From Candidatus Hydrogenedentota bacterium (GTDB lineage Bacteria; Hydrogenedentota; Hydrogenedentia; Hydrogenedentales; JAEUWI01), in NCBI GenBank assembly GCA_016182605.1, contig JACPGE010000097.1:57461-121460 (forward strand): a stretch of DNA of 64,000 bases, written 5' to 3'. Positions 33,710-42,899 of this stretch are shown here, piece after piece; the first letter of the stretch is position 1, and each line of letters starts with the position of its first letter. The notes beneath the pieces are model-generated. The model had not been told where the DNA came from and searched no databases. It saw only the letters and a program-made list of their open reading frames with translations. The translations under genes were made by a program, and so were the position numbers.

Positions 33710-34429
33710 CTACAATAGAGCACATGAAAGTGGCGCGTCATCCAGAGGCAATGCGACCCTGCACTCGTCAACTTCCCTCTCGCTCCTTGGCAACAGCGTG
33801 TGGGTCAGCCCGTTGGCAGCCAACGGACGCAGACCTCCGGGCACAGCCCTTTCCACGCTCTTGAGCATTTCAGCCATATCGAAGCTGCGCCGCCATCGGA
33901 TCAGGGGTTCCAGCGCCTCCGCCGCAAGAGGCAGTTCCGCGTTGCGTACGCCACCAGGAAACAGCACCAACCCCTGCGAATGCGCCGTGCGCACCGCGGG
34001 TATCCAGAAGTCCTCCTCCTCATGGGCATAGAAACGCAGGGACCCATATCCAGGCAAGTGCCCGTCCCGCAACGGATCGATGAGATCCACCGGGATACGG
34101 AGCGCGGATTTATTAAAGGAATCGAGCGTGCCCTGGAATCGCCCTGGACTGAGCCACGGTGTACCACTTCGCATCGACAGGGCATTGGAGACAATATTCA
34201 ACGGCGCGCCAACCGTATGCTCCACCGCCAGACCCTGAAGCAGCGCGCGCACCTGCGGCTCCGTGCCGGCAGCGCGCAGCGGCAGCCGGAATTGTTGCCG
34301 GTCACCGGCATAGATCTGCCCCGTGCCGTGGGAGATGCCGGCCATCGCAACCCGGCGCAACTCGCGTAGCGGCATGATTCCGCCCGGAAAACGAAGCTGC
34401 AAGGAATACTTTCCGGTCATGCGCCTCAC
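33710..34429 (-). CDS. N-terminal part of the nitrate-cluster sulfite-reductase-like/rubredoxin protein
   Basis: 239 codons ending in TAG; the same frame continues one codon later into the rubredoxin part. The GTG at 34429 overlaps the nitrate reductase stop (GTGA); an ATG three codons later is possible. Residues ~10-65 (LQLRFPGGIMPLRELRRVAM then YAGDRQQFRLPL) form a nitrite/sulfite reductase ferredoxin-like half domain. The siroheme/[4Fe-4S] cysteine motifs of a catalytic reductase are absent, so it is not an active siroheme enzyme by itself. The second ferredoxin-like half begins at SCALL just before the stop. Operon position: third gene after transporter and nitrate reductase. Confidence 0.68.
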   Translation of the reverse strand: MRRMTGKYSLQLRFPGGIMPLRELRRVAMAGISHGTGQIYAGDRQQFRLPLRAAGTEPQVRALLQGLAVEHTVGAPLNIVSNALSMRSGTPWLSPGRFQGTLDSFNKSALRIPVDLIDPLRDGHLPGYGSLRFYAHEEEDFWIPAVRTAHSQGLVLFPGGVRNAELPLAAEALEPLIRWRRSFDMAEMLKSVERAVPGGLRPLAANGLTHTLLPRSEREVDECRVALPLDDAPLSCALL

Positions 34430-37400
34430 CGCCCGGCCAACACAGCGGTGTGCGTTTCAAGCAGAGCACGCACCTCGGGCCGGCAACTGCCGCATCCCGT
34501 GCCTGCCCGCGAGAGCGAACATACGCGGTCGAAATCGTACTCGCCATTGTGGATGACGCGCTCGATGTTGCCCCGCCCCACATTGTTGCAGGCGCACACC
34601 AATGCCCCCTCACACGGTGCGTGCGCACTGCCGCCAAAGTTCAGCAACGCCCGCCGCCGCGCATCGAGTTCCTCTTCGCCCTCGATACACTGCCGGAGCA
34701 ACGCCATCTCGGAAAGATCGCCGTAGAGTATGGCGCCCGTCACCCGGTTCTTCCGCACCGTGATGCGCTTATAAAGCCCTTGCGACAGATCGCGAAAGAC
34801 AATTTCTTCGGTATCTGCGCCGCCCGGCTCTTCCAGCTTGCCCATGGCACAGAGTTGCAGGCCGCTCATCTTCAATACATTGAAGGCCGGCGAGCCCGCG
34901 TAACCCCCTGTGCTCTTTCCCGCGAGGCAGGCCGCTGCCACGCGCGCCTGGGCCTCCGCCGCCGGTGTCGTCCCGTACACGTGCCCGTGAAGCTCCGCCA
35001 CCTCGCCAATGGCATGAATCGCAGGATCGCTGCTCTGCAAGACCTCATTGACCACGACGCCCCGATCGCAGCGCAGCCCGGCCTCCATTGCCAGTTGCTT
35101 GTCCGGGGCGATCCCAACGGCGAAGCATAGCATCGTGCATGGCACATACTGGCCGCTGCGCAGCCGCACGCCGCACAACGCCGGTGTTCCCGCAAGTGTT
35201 TGTATGCTCTCGTGGAGGTGGACATGAATGCCACGCAGGCGCAGCTCCGAAAGGAGCAACTGCGAGGCCGTTTCGTCCAACTGCTGGCGCATGAGCCGCC
35301 CCGAGCGGTGTACAAGGTGGACTTCCGCGCCCATAAGCGTCAGCGCGCCGCACAATTCCAGCCCCAGCAGCCCACCGCCGGAGACCACCACCCGATCGCC
35401 GGGTTTGCACGCCGCGCGAATCGCATCGCCATCGGCACGGCTGCGAAGGGTGTGCACGCCTGATTGCGGCGCAGGCGCAATCTCGGGCAACACCGCGCGG
35501 CTGCCCGTCGCGAGCACAAGCCGATCATAGCCGTGGCTGTTACCGGCCTCGTCGAATACCCGCTTCTGCTCCCGATCGATTCGCGTTGCACGGGTGTTGA
35601 TCCGGAGATCGGCGCCCCATTCCGCCAGCACCTGCGCCGTACACGTCTGCAATGCGCCGAAGGGAAGCCGTCCTTCCAGATAACCCGGCAATTGCACCCG
35701 ATTGTAGAACGCATCCGGCTCGCCGCAGAGCACGGTAATCGCCGCCGTGCCCCCTTCCTCGCGGTAGCGCTCAACAAAGGCCCGCGCCGCCGCGCCCGCA
35801 CCCACTACCACGATGCGTGCGATGGACGCACGTGCCGGCGCCGCGTTTACCGCCGCAAACTTATAGTCCGGCTCTTTTGACCGCGGATCCACCGCGGGAT
35901 GGGTCACGAGGTTCGCCCGGCCCCCTTCCTGGCGCAACTGCTTGCTCCAGTGCATCGGCATAAAAAGCACCCCTGGCTTAACGCGATCCGTGATGTGCGC
36001 CGCGCCAACCACCTCGCCACGCACATTCCAAACGCGTAGCGGCTGCCCATCGGCCACACCCATCTGCTCCGCGTCTTCGGGGTTTATCTCGGCGTATGGC
36101 CGGTCGAGGTGCTGCTTCAATGCGCTCACCTTGCCGGTGCGCGTCATGGTGTGCCACTGATCGCGGATGCGTCCCGTCGTCAAGATAAAAGGGAAATCCC
36201 TGCTGATGGCCTCCGTATCGCCTTGAGGCGCCACCCCATGGACCCTGGCTTTCCCCGACGGCGTGTAAAAACGCCCATCCTCAAAGAGGCGCGCCGTGCC
36301 ACCGTACGCACCTGCGGGGCAGGGCCACTGCACGCTGCCTTCCTGACGCAACCGGGTGTAGTTCACCCCCGTGATATCAATATGGGTGCCCGCGGTCAGC
36401 CGCGCATGCTCGTCGAAAATCTCCGAAGGGCCCGCGTAGGTAAACGCTTCGCCCCAGCCCATCCGCCCCGCGAAATCACACAGAATTTCCACGTCGGGCC
36501 GCGCCTCACCCGGCGCATCCAGCACCTTCGGCAAGTATGCGATACGCCGCTCCGAGTTCGTCATAGTTCCCTCCTTCTCCAGCCAGCCCGCCGCGGGCAG
36601 CAGCACGTCCGCATACGCAACCGTGTCCGAAAGCCGTGAAATGTCCTGCACCACCAAGAATGGAGCCTTTACAAGCGCTCCGGTCACACGGTTCAGGTCG
36701 GGCAGACTCACCGCGGGATTGGTGCAGATCACCCAGAGAGCCTTCAGGGTGCCCTGTTCTATAGCTTCCATCATCTCTGTCGCCGTGAGGCCCGGCTGTG
36801 GATCGATGGGCCCACTTTTCCAATACTTCGCGACCCATTCCCGGTCGGAGGGGTCGGCTAGATTCCGGTGTGCCGCCAGCATGGTGGACAGGCCACCCAC
36901 TTCCCGTCCGCCCATCGCATTCGGCTGACCCGTCAGAGAGAAGGGGCCGGCGCCAGGCTTGCCAATTTGCCCCGTGATCAGGCTCAGATTGAGCAAGGCA
37001 AGGTTCTTGTCGACCCCCACCGCACTCTGGTTGAGCCCCATGGCCCACCACGACTGGAAGGCCTTTGCCGCGCCAATCCACTGCGCCGCCAAAACGATCT
37101 GCTCTTCCGGAACATCACATACACGCGCCGCTTCGGCCACCGGCGTGCCAAGAACCGCCGCTTCCAGTTCCTTCATCCCCTCCGTGTGAAACGCAATGAA
37201 GTTCCGGTCGATCCAGCCCTGCTCGATCAGCACCCGCGCGATGGCATTGTAGAGCGTCACGTCCGTGCCGGGGCGCAGTTGAAGGTGTAGATCCGCCTGA
37301 GCGCAGGTGGCCGTGCGCCGGGGATCCACGACGATAAGCTTCGCTTCGGGCCAGGCGGCCTTGTGCGCTTCCAGCCGGCGGAACAGAATCGGGTGGCACC

Positions 37401-37926
37401 ACGCGGGGTTGGCGCCGGCAATAAGATAACAGTCGCCCTTCTCAATGTCTTCGTAGCCGATCGGACACGCATCGTCCCCCAGACTCAACTTGTAGCCCGC
37501 CACCGCCGAGCTCATGCACAGCCGCGAGTTCGTGTCGATGTTATTCGCCCCGATAAAGCCCTTCATGAGCTTGTTCGCCACGTAATACTCTTCCGTGAGG
37601 CATTGCCCAGACACGTAGAACGCCACCGAGCGCGGGCCATGACGCCGTATCAGCGATCGAAACACGGCCGCTACCCGGTCCAGCGCCGTGTCCCAGCTTA
37701 CCCGCGCCATAGGATGGGCCTTGCTGTGGCGCATCTCCGGGTAGAGCAGCCGATCCTGCTGGTCCATTACCACTTGGTGCAGATACTTCCCCTTTGAACA
37801 AAGCATGCCCTTGTTCACGGGATACTCTGCGTCGCCGCGGACCTGGAGGCGCTGCGCCGGATCGACCGACACCTCCAGGCCGCAGCCCACACCACAATAG
37901 GAACAGATCGTCTTGTGCCAAGTCAT
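34426..37926 (-). CDS. nasA: Assimilatory nitrate reductase fused to an NAD(P)H/FAD/[2Fe-2S] reductase module
   Basis: 1166 residues from the ATG at 37926, eight bases after the transporter stop. The first ~690 residues are a molybdopterin oxidoreductase: [4Fe-4S] motif CSYCGVGC plus Cys43, ERRIAYLP and a C-terminal molydopterin-binding domain (FPFILTTGRIRDQWHTMTRTGK). A NirB-like flavoprotein follows, with FAD motif VVVGAGAAA (~705) and NAD motif VSGGGLLGLEL (~845). A BFD-like [2Fe-2S] module (VCACNNVG, ~1105) ends AGTGCGSCRPEV. The protein thus combines catalytic NasA and electron-transfer functions that other bacteria place on separate NasA and NasB/NasC subunits. It should reduce nitrate to nitrite with NAD(P)H in the cytoplasm. 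Confidence 0.93.
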   Translation of the reverse strand: MTWHKTICSYCGVGCGLEVSVDPAQRLQVRGDAEYPVNKGMLCSKGKYLHQVVMDQQDRLLYPEMRHSKAHPMARVSWDTALDRVAAVFRSLIRRHGPRSVAFYVSGQCLTEEYYVANKLMKGFIGANNIDTNSRLCMSSAVAGYKLSLGDDACPIGYEDIEKGDCYLIAGANPAWCHPILFRRLEAHKAAWPEAKLIVVDPRRTATCAQADLHLQLRPGTDVTLYNAIARVLIEQGWIDRNFIAFHTEGMKELEAAVLGTPVAEAARVCDVPEEQIVLAAQWIGAAKAFQSWWAMGLNQSAVGVDKNLALLNLSLITGQIGKPGAGPFSLTGQPNAMGGREVGGLSTMLAAHRNLADPSDREWVAKYWKSGPIDPQPGLTATEMMEAIEQGTLKALWVICTNPAVSLPDLNRVTGALVKAPFLVVQDISRLSDTVAYADVLLPAAGWLEKEGTMTNSERRIAYLPKVLDAPGEARPDVEILCDFAGRMGWGEAFTYAGPSEIFDEHARLTAGTHIDITGVNYTRLRQEGSVQWPCPAGAYGGTARLFEDGRFYTPSGKARVHGVAPQGDTEAISRDFPFILTTGRIRDQWHTMTRTGKVSALKQHLDRPYAEINPEDAEQMGVADGQPLRVWNVRGEVVGAAHITDRVKPGVLFMPMHWSKQLRQEGGRANLVTHPAVDPRSKEPDYKFAAVNAAPARASIARIVVVGAGAAARAFVERYREEGGTAAITVLCGEPDAFYNRVQLPGYLEGRLPFGALQTCTAQVLAEWGADLRINTRATRIDREQKRVFDEAGNSHGYDRLVLATGSRAVLPEIAPAPQSGVHTLRSRADGDAIRAACKPGDRVVVSGGGLLGLELCGALTLMGAEVHLVHRSGRLMRQQLDETASQLLLSELRLRGIHVHLHESIQTLAGTPALCGVRLRSGQYVPCTMLCFAVGIAPDKQLAMEAGLRCDRGVVVNEVLQSSDPAIHAIGEVAELHGHVYGTTPAAEAQARVAAACLAGKSTGGYAGSPAFNVLKMSGLQLCAMGKLEEPGGADTEEIVFRDLSQGLYKRITVRKNRVTGAILYGDLSEMALLRQCIEGEEELDARRRALLNFGGSAHAPCEGALVCACNNVGRGNIERVIHNGEYDFDRVCSLSRAGTGCGSCRPEVRALLETHTAVLAGR

Positions 37927-37933
37927 GGGCGGC

Positions 37934-39277
37934 TCATGCGCCTTCCGCGATGGGGGAGGAAGCAGGCGCCGCAAGCCGTTCTTCGAGCTCTTCGCGCGCT
38001 GCTGCTTCGTCCGCCTCACTGAAGCGCACCAGATAGCAAGCCCCGGCGCACGCCGTTACGAGCGCGCCACTGATTAACAGCGCCTGCGGCCACGTGATCG
38101 CCTCCGTCTTGAACAGGAAGCCGGCCATCACCGCGCCGAAGTTGCCGCCTGCGCCCACAATGCCCGCTACGGATCCCAGCGCGCGCTTGTTGATGAAGGG
38201 CACCACCGAGTAAGTCGCGCCCGCAGACATGTGCACAAACAGTCCAAAGAAGATCATGGTCCCCAGCGCTAGCGGCAGCATCGTCATTTGGGAGAAGCCC
38301 ATGAGCGCTACGCCCTCGGCCGCAAGCACCACCATAAGCCAGCGCACCCGGCCTTTCAGGCCCCAGTTCTTACCGCAAATATCGCCAAGTGCTCCCCCGA
38401 GTGTGCGCGCGAACAGACCCAACACCCCAAAGCATCCCGCAATCGCGCCCGCCGCCTTGAGGCCCAGGTCAAAATAGTCCATGTAATAAAGTGCGGCAAT
38501 GTTGTGAATTGTCAGCTCCACCCCGAAGCACGCGCCGTACATAATGAACAAGGCCCACACACGCACATCTTTCAGCGCTTCCAGAAAGGTGCCCCGCACG
38601 TGCTTCGCCTCGGGCATCATGCCGCGCGCCCGCAAGTCCTTGAAATTGCCGGCCGGCGTATCCTGTGTCAAGAAGTAATAGCCTATTCCGGTGAGAAGAC
38701 ACACCAGGCCCGCACAGCCCATGGCCATCCGCCACCCCCAGAATTCCGTCATCCCCAAGGCCACAAAGGCGCCGAAGATCACCGGCATCACTGCCTGTGT
38801 CACGCCGCCGCCCGCGTTTCCCCAGCCCGCCGTGGTGGCATTCGCCGTGCCCACACAGTTCGAGGCAAACATAATCGACGTGTGGTACTGCGTGATTACG
38901 AAAGACGCGCCAATCGCGCCGATTCCCAGCCGGAACAGCAGGAAGGTCTCGTAGCTTTGGGCGAAACCAATGCCCATCACCGGGATCGACCCCAGTATGA
39001 GCAGCCAGGTATAAGCCAGCCGTGGACCAATGCGGTCACAGAGCCAGCCGATGACAAGACGCGCAAGTATGGTGATCGCCACGGAGGCAATGATCGTGTT
39101 GCCAATCTGCTCCTTCGTCAAAGACAACTCCTCGCGCACCACGGCCATTAACGGCGCAATGCCGAACCACGCGAAGAAGCACAGAAAAAAAGCGAACCAG
39201 GTCATGTGGAAGGCCCGCATGGGCGCTGTGGAAAAATCCAGCAGACGGATGCGGGTGGCTTTGGCAGGGGTAGACAC
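37934..39277 (-). CDS. MFS nitrate/nitrite transporter (NarK/NasA family)
   Basis: 447 residues. The GTG at 39277 is chosen because AGGAGA lies nine bases upstream; the frame opens further but without signal. Twelve membrane helices are expected. Family marks are MTWFAFFLCFFAWFGIAPLM, RLVIGWLCDRIGPR, and the nitrate-signature glycine-rich loops NATTAGWGNAGGGVTQ and SVAGIVGAGGNFGAVMAGF. It imports nitrate and/or exchanges nitrite. First gene of the leftward nas operon, under a sigma-54 promoter. Confidence 0.94.
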   Translation of the reverse strand: MSTPAKATRIRLLDFSTAPMRAFHMTWFAFFLCFFAWFGIAPLMAVVREELSLTKEQIGNTIIASVAITILARLVIGWLCDRIGPRLAYTWLLILGSIPVMGIGFAQSYETFLLFRLGIGAIGASFVITQYHTSIMFASNCVGTANATTAGWGNAGGGVTQAVMPVIFGAFVALGMTEFWGWRMAMGCAGLVCLLTGIGYYFLTQDTPAGNFKDLRARGMMPEAKHVRGTFLEALKDVRVWALFIMYGACFGVELTIHNIAALYYMDYFDLGLKAAGAIAGCFGVLGLFARTLGGALGDICGKNWGLKGRVRWLMVVLAAEGVALMGFSQMTMLPLALGTMIFFGLFVHMSAGATYSVVPFINKRALGSVAGIVGAGGNFGAVMAGFLFKTEAITWPQALLISGALVTACAGACYLVRFSEADEAAAREELEERLAAPASSPIAEGA

Positions 39278-39352
39278 GTTTCGGTTCTCCTTCAGTTCGT
39301 AAGCACAGGCTGTTGAGGTCCACTCAGACACATTTCGTTGACGGCGCAAAGA

Positions 39353-39368
39353 GCACCTTCCGTGCCAA
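39353..39368 (-). promoter_or_regulatory. Sigma-54 (-24/-12) promoter of the nas operon
   Basis: On the minus strand TTGGCACGGAAGGTGC has GG (39366-39365) and GC (39354-39353) exactly ten bases apart, with the full TTGGCACG left half. Transcription would start near 39341, about 64 bases before the transporter GTG. Confidence 0.7.
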
Positions 39369-39695
39369 GCAAATAAAACGCGGCGAATACCGTAGCCAAG
39401 CCTTCATTGCGCCGCGCAGTCATCACCAATGTTTTCAGGCCCTGCGGCGTGCCACTTGCGGCAAAGGCGTACACACTTCTTCGAATTTGCCCTTGCCAGT
39501 GACCCGGCGTTCGCGCGTACGCTCAGGGAGTACATTTCCCTACCGCGCTGTAGGCTGGAAACAGATAGGTAGCCTGCACGGCCCGCATCTCCACCCAGCG
39601 CGGCCTCCCTGTGAACTGTTTAATTGCGCGGAAGAGCCCGTATTCATTGAGTGAAATCTCCAGACCAGCCCATCTTGCCCTGTCGCCCACACGAC

Positions 39696-39711
39696 TCGGC
39701 ACGCACGTTGC
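39696..39711 (+). promoter_or_regulatory. Sigma-54 (-24/-12) promoter of nirBD
   Basis: TCGGCACGCACGTTGC has GG (39698-39699) and GC (39710-39711) exactly ten bases apart and a perfect TTGC right half; only the T before GG differs from consensus. The predicted start near 39723 leaves about 35 bases before the GTG, containing the AAGGAG ribosome site. Confidence 0.7.
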
Positions 39712-39757
39712 TCTATTCGAGCCTGTACGTCTTCCGCGCAGCCCGAAGGAGCACACT

Positions 39758-42697
39758 GTGAATTCAATCGTATCCCCCGCCACGACGCCCGGCCTGGTCG
39801 TCATCGGTAATGGCATGGTGAGCCACCGTTTCTGTGAAGCCCTCGTCGAGCGGCAGCTCAACCTGCAATATCGGATCACCATACTGGGCGAAGAGATTCG
39901 CCCCGCCTATGATCGCGTAAATCTCTCCAAGTATTTCGAGAAGCGGAATGCGGAATCCCTCGCCCTCACCGGCGCGGCGTGGTACGCATCAAACGGCTTG
40001 CGCCTCGCCCTCGGCGCACGCGTGGATCACATCGATCGGATCGCGAAAACGGTGTTTACGGCGGATGGCACGGCCCACCCCTACGGCACCCTCGTCCTCG
40101 CCACAGGTTCCGCCCCCTTCGTGCCCTCCATCCCCGGTATCGACAAGAAAGGCGTCTTCGTATACCGGACCATCGAAGATCTCGAAGCCATGTGCGAATG
40201 GGCGCAACACGCGAAGCACGCTGCGGTCATTGGCGGTGGACTGCTGGGTCTCGAAGCGGCCAAGGCCGTGCGCGATCTGGGGCTCAAGGCCACGGTAGTG
40301 GAGTTCGCCGATCGCCTCATGCCGCGCCAGCTCGACGCCACTGGCTCCGGGCTCCTCCGGGCCGCCATCCAGGGGCTCGGTGTGGATGTGCGCCTCAACC
40401 ACGCCACCAAGTCCATCGCGGGCAACGGAAGCGTCACGGGGCTGCACTTCACGTCAAATGAACTTCTCGAGGTGGACATGGTTATCGTGAGCGCGGGTAT
40501 CCGTCCACGAGATGAACTCGCGCGCGCCGCGGGTATTGAAGTGGGAGAGCGTGGCGGTGTCATGATCGACGATCGCCTCCAGACAAGCGACCAGAATGTC
40601 TTCGCCATCGGAGAAGTGGCCCTGCACCAAGACATGATCTACGGCCTCGTTGCGCCGGGCTATGAGATGGCGCAGACCCTTGCGGCGCGTCTCGCGGGAG
40701 AGGATTGCGCCTTCACAGGCGCGGATCTCTCCACCAAACTCAAACTCCTCGGCGTCGACGTCGCCAGTTTCGGTGATCCCTTCGTGGACGATCCCACCCT
40801 GCTCTCCTTTAACTACCAGAACCCCGGCACCGGAATTTACAAGAAGGTCGTCATCAACCCCGCGACACGCCAGATCGTTGGCGGCATGCTCGTGGGAGAC
40901 GCCGATAGCTTTGGCTTGCTCGCCCACTACGCCCGCTCAGGAGAGCCCTTCGCCGGTGCGCCCGAATCCTTGCTTGCCGGCGTGCTCGGCGCCCCGGCCA
41001 GCGCGCCCCAGATCGTGCCGGATACCATGCAGGTCTGTTCGTGCAACGATGTGTCGAAAAAAGCGTTGTGCGAAGCCATACGAAACGGTACGGCCGCCAC
41101 GCTTGGCGAATTAAAGGCGTGCACAAAGGCGGGAACGGGCTGCGGAGGCTGCATGCCGGAAGTCACGCGCATCCTCCATCAGACCCTGAAGGATGCCGGT
41201 ATCACTGTGAAAAACCACCTCTGCGAGCATTTTGCCCATTCGCGGCAGGAGCTTTTCGAGATCGTGCGCATCAAGCGTATCAAGACCTTTGAGGAGCTCC
41301 TCGCGGCCCATGGCCAGGGCGATGGCTGCGAAGTCTGCAAGCCCGCCGTAGCCTCCATCCTCGCAAGCCTGTGGAACGAGATGATTCTCGAACACGAGGC
41401 CCTGCAGGATACCAACGACCGTTTCCTTGCCAACATCCAGCGTCAGGGCACCTACTCCATCGTGCCACGCGTGCCCGGCGGCGAGATCACCCCCGGGAAA
41501 CTCATCGCCATCGGCGCCATCGCGAAAAAATGGGCCCTCTACTGCAAGATTACCGGCGGGCAGCGCATCGATCTCCTCGGCGCGCGCGTCGATCAACTCC
41601 CGGAAATATGGGAGGAACTGCTCGAAGCCGGCTTCGAGAGTGGCCACGCCTACGGCAAGGCCGTGCGCACCGTGAAAAGCTGCGTCGGCAAGACCTGGTG
41701 CCGCTTTGGCGTGCAGGATTCCACCAGCTTCGCCATCCGCATCGAGGAGCGCTACAAGGGTATTCGCGCCCCCCACAAGCTCAAGTTTGCCGTTTCCGGG
41801 TGCCTCCGCGAATGCGCGGAAGCGCGCAGCAAAGACGTGGGACTCATCGCCACGGAGAAGGGCTGGAACCTGTACATATGCGGCAATGGCGGCGCAAAGC
41901 CCCGCCACGCCGACTTGCTCGTGTCCGATCTCGACGAAGAAACCGCGATACGTTACATCGATCGCTTTCTGATGTATTACATCCGCACCGCCGGCAAGCT
42001 CGCCCGCACCTCCACCTGGCTGGAAGGTCTGGAGGGCGGCCTCGATCACGTGCGCGATGTCGTGATTCAAGACGCCCTCGGACTCGCGGAAGATCTCGAA
42101 GCCGCCATGGCGCATCTCGTGGACACCTACGCCTGCGAATGGGCCGAGGTCGTAAAAAACCCCGAACTGCGCGCGCGCTTCCGCCATTTTGCCAACACCC
42201 CCAAACCCGATCCCGCGCTCGCGTTTGTGCCTGAGCGCGGACAGCAGCGGCCTGCGGACTGGCCCGGCGCCCCGCTCTCCCATTTGGAAGGCCGCTCGGA
42301 GGACGGCCTCCGCTGGGTCGCTGTGGGTCAACTCGCTGAATTCCCCGTGAACGGAGGCATGGCCATCGAATACGGCGGTGCGCAGATCGCCATATTCAAT
42401 TTCGCGGCGCGGAATCAATGGTACGCCGTGCAGAATGCCTGCCCCCACAGGGGCGATCAGGTCCTTGCGCGCGGCATCCTCGGCAGCCACGAAGGCCAGC
42501 CCAAGGTCGCCTGCCCCATGCACAAGAAGACCTTCAGCCTCGAAACCGGCGCCTGCCTCAGTGGCGACTCCATACAAGTGCAGACTTACCCCGTAAAAAT
42601 TCTCGAAGACCGCGTCTGGCTCGAACTCCCCCCGGAGAAAGCCATGAAGAAAGCCAAGCCCTGCAGCGGATCGTGCAACGTTCACGCAGGCGTGTAG
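39758..42697 (+). CDS. nirB: NAD(P)H-dependent nitrite reductase, NirB-NirD fusion
   Basis: 979 residues. The GTG at 39758 (AAGGAG six bases upstream) gives MNSIVSPATTPGLVVIGNGMVSHRF. In order: an FAD/NAD flavoprotein (GLVVIGNGM, AAVIGGGLLGLEAA), BFD-like [2Fe-2S] modules (VCSCNDVS, GTGCGGCMPEV, GDGCEVCKPAV) and siroheme reductase domains. The siroheme/[4Fe-4S] cysteines are Cys642/648 (CVGKTWC) and Cys682/686 (SGCLRECAEA). The last ~110 residues are a NirD-like Rieske domain that keeps all four cluster ligands (Cys895, His897, Cys919, His922 in CPH and CPMH). It reduces nitrite to ammonium in the cytoplasm. NirB and NirD are usually separate. Divergent from the nas operon. Confidence 0.95.
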   Translation: MNSIVSPATTPGLVVIGNGMVSHRFCEALVERQLNLQYRITILGEEIRPAYDRVNLSKYFEKRNAESLALTGAAWYASNGLRLALGARVDHIDRIAKTVFTADGTAHPYGTLVLATGSAPFVPSIPGIDKKGVFVYRTIEDLEAMCEWAQHAKHAAVIGGGLLGLEAAKAVRDLGLKATVVEFADRLMPRQLDATGSGLLRAAIQGLGVDVRLNHATKSIAGNGSVTGLHFTSNELLEVDMVIVSAGIRPRDELARAAGIEVGERGGVMIDDRLQTSDQNVFAIGEVALHQDMIYGLVAPGYEMAQTLAARLAGEDCAFTGADLSTKLKLLGVDVASFGDPFVDDPTLLSFNYQNPGTGIYKKVVINPATRQIVGGMLVGDADSFGLLAHYARSGEPFAGAPESLLAGVLGAPASAPQIVPDTMQVCSCNDVSKKALCEAIRNGTAATLGELKACTKAGTGCGGCMPEVTRILHQTLKDAGITVKNHLCEHFAHSRQELFEIVRIKRIKTFEELLAAHGQGDGCEVCKPAVASILASLWNEMILEHEALQDTNDRFLANIQRQGTYSIVPRVPGGEITPGKLIAIGAIAKKWALYCKITGGQRIDLLGARVDQLPEIWEELLEAGFESGHAYGKAVRTVKSCVGKTWCRFGVQDSTSFAIRIEERYKGIRAPHKLKFAVSGCLRECAEARSKDVGLIATEKGWNLYICGNGGAKPRHADLLVSDLDEETAIRYIDRFLMYYIRTAGKLARTSTWLEGLEGGLDHVRDVVIQDALGLAEDLEAAMAHLVDTYACEWAEVVKNPELRARFRHFANTPKPDPALAFVPERGQQRPADWPGAPLSHLEGRSEDGLRWVAVGQLAEFPVNGGMAIEYGGAQIAIFNFAARNQWYAVQNACPHRGDQVLARGILGSHEGQPKVACPMHKKTFSLETGACLSGDSIQVQTYPVKILEDRVWLELPPEKAMKKAKPCSGSCNVHAGV

Positions 42698-42778
42698 TAA
42701 CTATAAACCCGTGCTCAAACATATTCCCTGGGACGGTCCTAATGGTGCCAACTCTTGCCGCCTCACCCCAATCACGCC

Positions 42779-42840
42779 GCTCGGCGAGCAGCGTGCTACT
42801 ATTTGGGCGCGCCACCAAAGTAGGCCTTCGCTCGCCGAGC
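42779..42840. repeat. Inverted repeat downstream of nirBD
   Basis: GCTCGGCGAGC (42779-42789) and its exact reverse complement GCTCGCCGAGC (42830-42840) enclose a 40-bp loop. Each arm is itself nearly self-complementary. No T-run follows on the plus strand, so it is not a standard intrinsic terminator; it lies just outside the R-M island boundary. Confidence 0.55.
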
Positions 42841-42899
42841 GTAGGCATTCCGCCTCGAAGCACCCGAGCCTCACACCAACTTTCACGATCTCGTACCGT

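Larger units (their letters stand above)
39278..39757. other. Divergent nas/nir control region
   Basis: This 480-bp spacer carries two sigma-54 elements, one facing each operon (39353-39368 and 39696-39711), about 330 bp apart. The stretch between would be the place for enhancer sites of an NtrC-like activator, but I see no clear palindrome. A 60-codon frame at 39292-39474 (minus) spans its own promoter and is rejected. Confidence 0.65.

Noticed and set aside
39292..39474. 60-codon minus-strand frame just upstream of the nitrate transporter
   Set aside because: No ribosome site, and the sigma-54 promoter of the transporter operon lies inside it, so most of the frame would not be transcribed with the operon.
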